NCBI RefSeq assembly: GCF_009856445.1
Contig: NZ_WMFA01000013.1
Location: 27,109 to 91,108 of the forward strand
Length of the DNA: 64,000 nt
Source: Halobacillus litoralis
Lineage (GTDB): Bacteria; Bacillota; Bacilli; Bacillales; Halobacillaceae
Direction of reading: 5' to 3'
Shown here: one piece after another, positions 60,125 to 64,000 of the stretch
Position numbering within the stretch: the stretch's first letter is position 1
How the letters are laid out: each line of letters begins with the position of its first letter
The notes under the pieces: model-generated
Database searches by the model: none
What the model was told of the DNA's origin: nothing
The model's input: the letters and a program-made list of their open reading frames with translations, nothing else
Made by a program: the position numbers and the translations under genes

Positions 60125-61027
60125 ATGAGTTCTCCATCACGGTTCGGTGCTTCGCTCTATGCATTCCTCTCCATTACCTTCTGGGGTGTGTCTTTCGTTT
60201 CAACTAAAGCGGTTTTAAGTAGTTTGGATCCCTTTTCCCTGCTTGTCATCCGGTTTGGAATCGGGGCAATCTTTTTATTGTTGATGGTACTTCTATTCCA
60301 ATACCCATTGAAGATACATATCAAATACCTGCCACATGTACTCATCCTCGGAGTCCTTGGAGTATTTGTTCATCAAGTGATCCAAGCCACGGCCCTGCTG
60401 ACCATCCACGCATCGGATGCCGGGTGGTTGATTTCGTTTTCGCCGGTGTTTACTGTATTTCTGTCCTTTATATTCTTGCAGGAGAAGCTTACGCTTAAGA
60501 AAATTTCTGGAATTACGATTGCCGTCGCAGGTGTTCTTATCATTACAACCATCGGGAGCGGTCAGAGCTTTAGCTTCTCCCTGAGCCTTGGATATTTACT
60601 AATGATCGTGAGCACATTGAACTGGGCCGTCTATTCTGTTCTATTAAAGAAATTATCTGTCCCTGTACCTTCTCTTGTCCTGACTTTTTATATGAGCACC
60701 ACAGGTTTCTTTTTGACGCTGCCCTTCTTCATCAGGAACCATGGAATGGAGCAGTTACTTTCCCTTTCACCCGAACACTGGGCGCACCTGCTTTTTCTAG
60801 GCATTTTCGTTTCAGCCATCGCTTATTGGTATTGGGCGAAAGCACTGGAGGTCATGCAAGCAACCCAGGTCTCTGTCTTTCTTTATTTCGAACCTCTGGC
60901 TACACTAATCGCTGCCATCATCCTGCTGAATGAAAATTTCATAGCCTCTTCCCTTTTTGGCGGCCTCTTGATCATTGCAGGTGTGATGCTTGTCCAAGGA
61001 AGATTTCCGTTTAGGAAACATGTTTAA
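60125..61027 (+). CDS. EamA/DMT-family transporter
   Basis: 300 residues, ten membrane helices in two EamA repeats (FWGVSFVSTKAVLSSLDPFSLLVIRFGIGAIFLLL, and SAIAYWYWAKALEVMQATQVSVFLYFEPLATLIAAIILLNE). Likely exports a metabolite. It ends 19 bases before the cysteine dioxygenase gene and is probably cotranscribed, so a cysteine-derived compound is one candidate substrate. AGGAAAGGACAAGG precedes the ATG. Confidence 0.85.
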   Translation: MSSPSRFGASLYAFLSITFWGVSFVSTKAVLSSLDPFSLLVIRFGIGAIFLLLMVLLFQYPLKIHIKYLPHVLILGVLGVFVHQVIQATALLTIHASDAGWLISFSPVFTVFLSFIFLQEKLTLKKISGITIAVAGVLIITTIGSGQSFSFSLSLGYLLMIVSTLNWAVYSVLLKKLSVPVPSLVLTFYMSTTGFFLTLPFFIRNHGMEQLLSLSPEHWAHLLFLGIFVSAIAYWYWAKALEVMQATQVSVFLYFEPLATLIAAIILLNENFIASSLFGGLLIIAGVMLVQGRFPFRKHV

Positions 61028-61046
61028 TAAGGAGGATTTCATTGCT

Positions 61047-61601
61047 ATGACGTTGAGAACCCGTATCGAAGAAGCGTTCAGCAATCTTGATGAACACTCA
61101 CCCGAAACACTGAAGAAAACATTGATCAAGCTTGGAGTCACTTTAGATGAGTTAGCCCCTTATTTGCAGGACCCTGATGACAAACCCTATTACCGGCAAA
61201 TGGTATACGAAGACGATTGTGTAGAGATAATCGTCATGAATTGGGCGGATATCGAGTGTGCGCCTCACGATCACGGCCAGTCTACAGGTTGGATTCAAGT
61301 CATGAATGGGACGACAAAGCAAACGGTCTATCAAGCCCATGGCGAAGCATTACCTTTACCCCTCTTCACAGAATTCAAAGAGAATGGAAGCCTCTTTTTC
61401 GCTCCTGAAAAAGGAATTCACAAAATGGGCAGAGAAGGTACAGCACCACTGGTAACCCTACACGTTTATTCTCCACCCATCCGTGGCATGCGGGTCTATG
61501 ATCTCGAAACCTGCGCTGCCTGTGTCGTATCCAGTGACTGCGGGGCATGGTGGCCGGAAGAACAACGGCAGCGTTTGAAAGAAATCAAATTGCAAAAATA
61601 A
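61047..61601 (+). CDS. cdoA: Cysteine dioxygenase (type I)
   Basis: 184-residue cupin enzyme that oxidises cysteine to cysteine sulfinate with a mononuclear iron. The iron ligands are H74, H76 (CAPHDHGQSTGW) and H125 (KGIHKMG). The position of the mammalian Cys-Tyr cross-link cysteine is Gly, as in bacterial enzymes. B. subtilis YubC is the counterpart. AAGGAGG is 11 bases before the ATG, slightly long; an ATT two codons upstream would be better spaced, so the exact start is uncertain. Confidence 0.92.
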   Translation: MTLRTRIEEAFSNLDEHSPETLKKTLIKLGVTLDELAPYLQDPDDKPYYRQMVYEDDCVEIIVMNWADIECAPHDHGQSTGWIQVMNGTTKQTVYQAHGEALPLPLFTEFKENGSLFFAPEKGIHKMGREGTAPLVTLHVYSPPIRGMRVYDLETCAACVVSSDCGAWWPEEQRQRLKEIKLQK

Positions 61602-61633
61602 AGAAGGAAGTGGCGGAGGCCACTTCCTTCTTT
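61600..61633. terminator. Bidirectional terminator (cdoA / AI-2E transporter)
   Basis: AAAGAAGGAAGTGGC and its complement form a perfect 15-base stem with a four-base loop. The stop codons of both convergent genes overlap its ends. Confidence 0.9.
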
Positions 61634-62783
61634 ATTGGATTTTATATTGATCTTCTTCCTCCACAAACCGGTTGTACCGCTTCTGAAACCAATAATAGAG
61701 ATGTGATACGACCACCTTCAGAATCGCATAGCCAGGAATAGCTAAAATGATGCCGACGATCCCGAATAAATGACCGGCTGTCAACAATACAAAAATGATG
61801 GTGACAGGATGAATATGCAGACTTTTACCCATGATTTGCGGAGATATAAACTTCCCTTCCAGCAGCTGTACAATCGTCCAAACGACGACGAGTTTCACAA
61901 CCATAAACGGAGAAGTTACAATCGATATAATCAACGCAGGTGTAATCGCTATGACAGGCCCCAAGTATGGGACCACACTTGTCACACTTGCAATCGCAGC
62001 GAGCAATAAAGCATAATCCAAGCCGATAATTAAAAAACCGATATACATCATCAGGCCGATACAAAAGCTTACGATGATCTGGCCTTGAATGTATGCCGAA
62101 AGTTGATGATCAATGCCTCTGAATACACTAGATACTTCCGGCCGGACCTTTGGCGGAAACATACGAATGATAAATGAGGGAAGACGATGACCATCTTTCA
62201 ACAGATAAAAGAGAATGAACGGCAAAGTCACAAGCGCTACAACTACGTTCGTCACGGTTGAAATAATATTCGTAATCCCTTCTACGGTTTCAGAGGCATA
62301 AGAAGAAATATAATCAGGAATCTGATTCAACATTCCATCTACATCTTCAAATAGATTCGTATAGTAAGCGGAAAAAATTGAATTCCTTAACCACTCATCA
62401 ATGGTATTGATTAAATCTTGTATATAACGGGGCAATTCTTCAGCCAGACTGATCAACTGCTTCTCAAGGAATGGAATGATAAGAACCACAAGCATGGTGA
62501 TGATTCCAACCAGAGCGAGAAGGGTGATTAAAATCCCCCAGATCCTTTTAATTCTCCATGATTCAAGCAAGTTGATGATTGGCCGCAGTAAATAATAGAC
62601 GACAATAGAAAGAATTAACGGCAAAGCTACTGTTTTTACAAAAACTAAGAAAGGATCGAAAATAAATCCTACACTCGAATATACGAGAATATTCAACCCA
62701 ATCAGTAGAAGTACTCCTAAAATGAATAATAGTTTCCGACCTCCGAAAAAGCGGATGACCGGTGTGGAATCCCAGCGGTTCAT
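61632..62783 (-). CDS. AI-2E family membrane protein, YubA/YueF-like
   Basis: About 383 residues, eight membrane segments and a large extracytoplasmic loop (about 115-205). ASVTSVVPYLGPVIAITPALIISI and VQLLEGKFISPQIMGKSLHIHPVTIIF are the AI-2E/PerM signatures. Family members transport small molecules or sodium/protons; the substrate is uncertain. The ATG at 62783 has GAGGGG at correct spacing, unlike the ATG two codons upstream. In B. subtilis yubA also lies near the cysteine dioxygenase gene yubC. Confidence 0.85.
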   Translation of the reverse strand: MNRWDSTPVIRFFGGRKLLFILGVLLLIGLNILVYSSVGFIFDPFLVFVKTVALPLILSIVVYYLLRPIINLLESWRIKRIWGILITLLALVGIITMLVVLIIPFLEKQLISLAEELPRYIQDLINTIDEWLRNSIFSAYYTNLFEDVDGMLNQIPDYISSYASETVEGITNIISTVTNVVVALVTLPFILFYLLKDGHRLPSFIIRMFPPKVRPEVSSVFRGIDHQLSAYIQGQIIVSFCIGLMMYIGFLIIGLDYALLLAAIASVTSVVPYLGPVIAITPALIISIVTSPFMVVKLVVVWTIVQLLEGKFISPQIMGKSLHIHPVTIIFVLLTAGHLFGIVGIILAIPGYAILKVVVSHLYYWFQKRYNRFVEEEDQYKIQ

Positions 62784-62844
62784 AAGCATTTCCCCTCAAC
62801 TGCATCGTTAGTCACATTCTATCATACTCGCAACAATACCAACC

Positions 62845-63759
62845 TTAACTTGCTTTCTTCCCTACAAATGAACGACTGACACGTTTTTTTCTAGTGGACA
62901 GATATACGCCTGCAAAAATCACCACAAGGCCGATTATCAGTTGACTAGTGACCGGTTCACCAAGAAGGAGATGACCCCAGAAAAGAGCGGTAACCGGGAC
63001 AAGATAAGTCACCATACTTGCAAATTCGGCACTCCCTTGATCGATCATATAATAGAAAAGTAAATGAGCGATTCCGGAACCGACGCAGCCTAAACCAATC
63101 ACACTGATTATAAAGGAAAGATCCATATCCGTTCCTATTGAGACAAACAGGTTAGGTTGTGTCAATAGAATCCCCGTAAGGCCGACTATTGCACCTACAA
63201 GCAGGGCCATGCTGGTCAGAAAAATCACATCAAATCCACGTAAGTACCTTCTTGTGAAATGAGAAACAAACCCATAGCATGAGGTTGCAAGGAGCATTGT
63301 CCCAATTCCGATGAAGTGATCGGATTGGAGGATATTTGCAAACTCAAAACCGGTCAATACAAGAATACCGATAAAACCGATAACTATCCCACTCCACTGC
63401 CATTTATTTAAAATAACCGAAAAAATAAGAAAACCGATCAGGCCGGTCATAATCGGAGTGGTCGCATTGAGCACAGCTGCGGTATTACTGGTCAAAACGG
63501 TCTGGCTTAAGGCAATCAGTCCCCAGGGAAGGCCCGCATTGAATACACCAACGATAATCAAGATCCCCCACGGGATCGAGCGTGGAAGCTGATGTTTTCT
63601 CCACTTATTAAAAACCAACGGAACAAGAATCACAACACCAGCCATACACCTTAAAAAGACAGTGCCCCACACCCCGGCTGTATCCATCAATGTTTCTATA
63701 AAAACAAAAGACAGCCCCCATATCAAACTTAAGGAGATCAAAGCCCCGTAAAGTTTCAT
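62845..63759 (-). CDS. EamA/DMT-family transporter
   Basis: 304 residues, ten membrane helices in two EamA domains (SLSLIWGLSFVFIETLMDTAGVWGTVFLRCMAGVVIL and GVYLSTRKKR after LIIGLVVIFA). The likely role is metabolite export of unknown specificity. GGAGACG precedes the ATG. It is the last protein gene before the rRNA operon, which is transcribed towards it. Confidence 0.85.
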   Translation of the reverse strand: MKLYGALISLSLIWGLSFVFIETLMDTAGVWGTVFLRCMAGVVILVPLVFNKWRKHQLPRSIPWGILIIVGVFNAGLPWGLIALSQTVLTSNTAAVLNATTPIMTGLIGFLIFSVILNKWQWSGIVIGFIGILVLTGFEFANILQSDHFIGIGTMLLATSCYGFVSHFTRRYLRGFDVIFLTSMALLVGAIVGLTGILLTQPNLFVSIGTDMDLSFIISVIGLGCVGSGIAHLLFYYMIDQGSAEFASMVTYLVPVTALFWGHLLLGEPVTSQLIIGLVVIFAGVYLSTRKKRVSRSFVGKKAS

Positions 63760-63832
63760 CGTATTCGTCTCCTTCTACTCATGTCAATATTTCTATACTT
63801 TACCAAATCAAGAGGAAACGCACAATACAAAA

Positions 63833-63864
63833 ATAACCCTTCAGGAATATTCCTGAAGGGTTAT
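63833..63864 (-). terminator. rRNA operon terminator
   Basis: ATAACCCTTCAGGAAT and its complement form a fully palindromic stem with TTTTTG after it on the minus strand, directly downstream of 5S rRNA. Confidence 0.92.
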
Positions 63865-63872
63865 GAAATGAC

Positions 63873-63984
63873 GTGGCGGCGTCCTACTCTCACGGGGGTA
63901 AACCCGACTACCATCGGCGCTGAAGAGCTTAACTGCTGTGTTCGGCATGGGAACAGGTGTGACCTCTTCGCCTTCACCACCACA
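63873..63984 (-). rRNA. rrf: 5S ribosomal RNA
   Basis: Minus strand TGTGGTGGTGAAGGCGAAGAGGTCACACCTGTTCCCATGCCGAACAC and TTAAGCTCTTCAGCGCCGATGGTAGT are the Bacillus 5S sequence, closing with GAGAGTAGGACGCCGCCAC. Exact ends are approximate. The rest of the operon (23S side) is beyond the window. Confidence 0.96.
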
Positions 63985-64000
63985 TCAATATAAAGTTTGA

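Overview
The window looks like chromosomal DNA of a low-to-mid GC, endospore-former-type Bacillaceae, most likely a moderately halophilic genus such as Halobacillus. The reasons are AGGAGG-type ribosome binding sites, many B. subtilis-like genes (LytS, MtnU/MtnE, Xpt-PbuX, YtvA, YkhA, YubA/YubC types, GlnK-AmtB), a bacterial nitric oxide synthase, and a carotenoid desaturase of the kind that pigments these halophiles. The genus is an inference. Nothing looks like a prophage, integrative element or CRISPR locus. The window enters an rRNA operon at its right end (5S rRNA, minus strand).

Layout. 0-14 kb: lytST (minus), methionine-salvage genes mtnU and mtnE, a CoA-disulfide-reductase-like gene followed by nos, an aldehyde dehydrogenase, a DUF2254 membrane protein, a zinc CDF exporter behind an ArsR-type operator, and assorted enzymes. 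14-20 kb: a cobalamin riboswitch controls a B12-independent class I ribonucleotide reductase (nrdA-nrdB type), then glnK-amtB with a GlnR/TnrA-type palindrome in its leader. 20.2-20.5 kb: a 31-residue holin-like/BsrG-like toxin gene with a convergent antisense RNA and a LexA box over its promoter, the most interesting locus here. 21-30 kb: an ECF sigma factor with an apparent anti-sigma protein, a cysteine-free uracil-DNA glycosylase homologue, a cation exchanger, a carotenoid desaturase with an ICMT-like methyltransferase, repeats, and a glutamate/dicarboxylate symporter. 30-38 kb: sulfur metabolism. A SAM-I riboswitch precedes a five-gene minus-strand run made of an O-acetylhomoserine sulfhydrylase fused to a CoA-binding domain, a SsuABC-like importer and an acetyl-CoA-synthetase-like ligase; a cystathionine-synthase-family enzyme lies upstream of the riboswitch. 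38-50 kb: GGDEF/EAL protein, repeats, SCO, DUF1002, DoxX, DJ-1/PfpI, an acyl-CoA-dehydrogenase-like enzyme, an XRE operon and a DDAH-like hydrolase. 50-64 kb: a second cobalamin riboswitch upstream of a 26-codon ORF and a YkhA thioesterase, a guanine riboswitch with xpt-pbuX, the blue-light receptor YtvA, two LysR regulators each divergent from a transporter, cysteine dioxygenase, and the rRNA operon end.

Regulation is unusually readable: two cobalamin, one SAM-I and one guanine riboswitch, a LexA box, a cre site, a CzrA-like operator, a GlnR/TnrA-like palindrome and three ECF-type promoter candidates. Sulfur recurs as a theme (methionine salvage, S-box operon, cysteine dioxygenase next to a YeiH-type exporter and a CysL-like regulator). 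Three loci carry an intergenic repeat of about 190-210 bases; at two of them a pair of copies is arranged head to head. Start codons were chosen from ribosome binding sites, so several proteins are shorter than the longest open frame. All family assignments come from reading motifs; no database search was possible.
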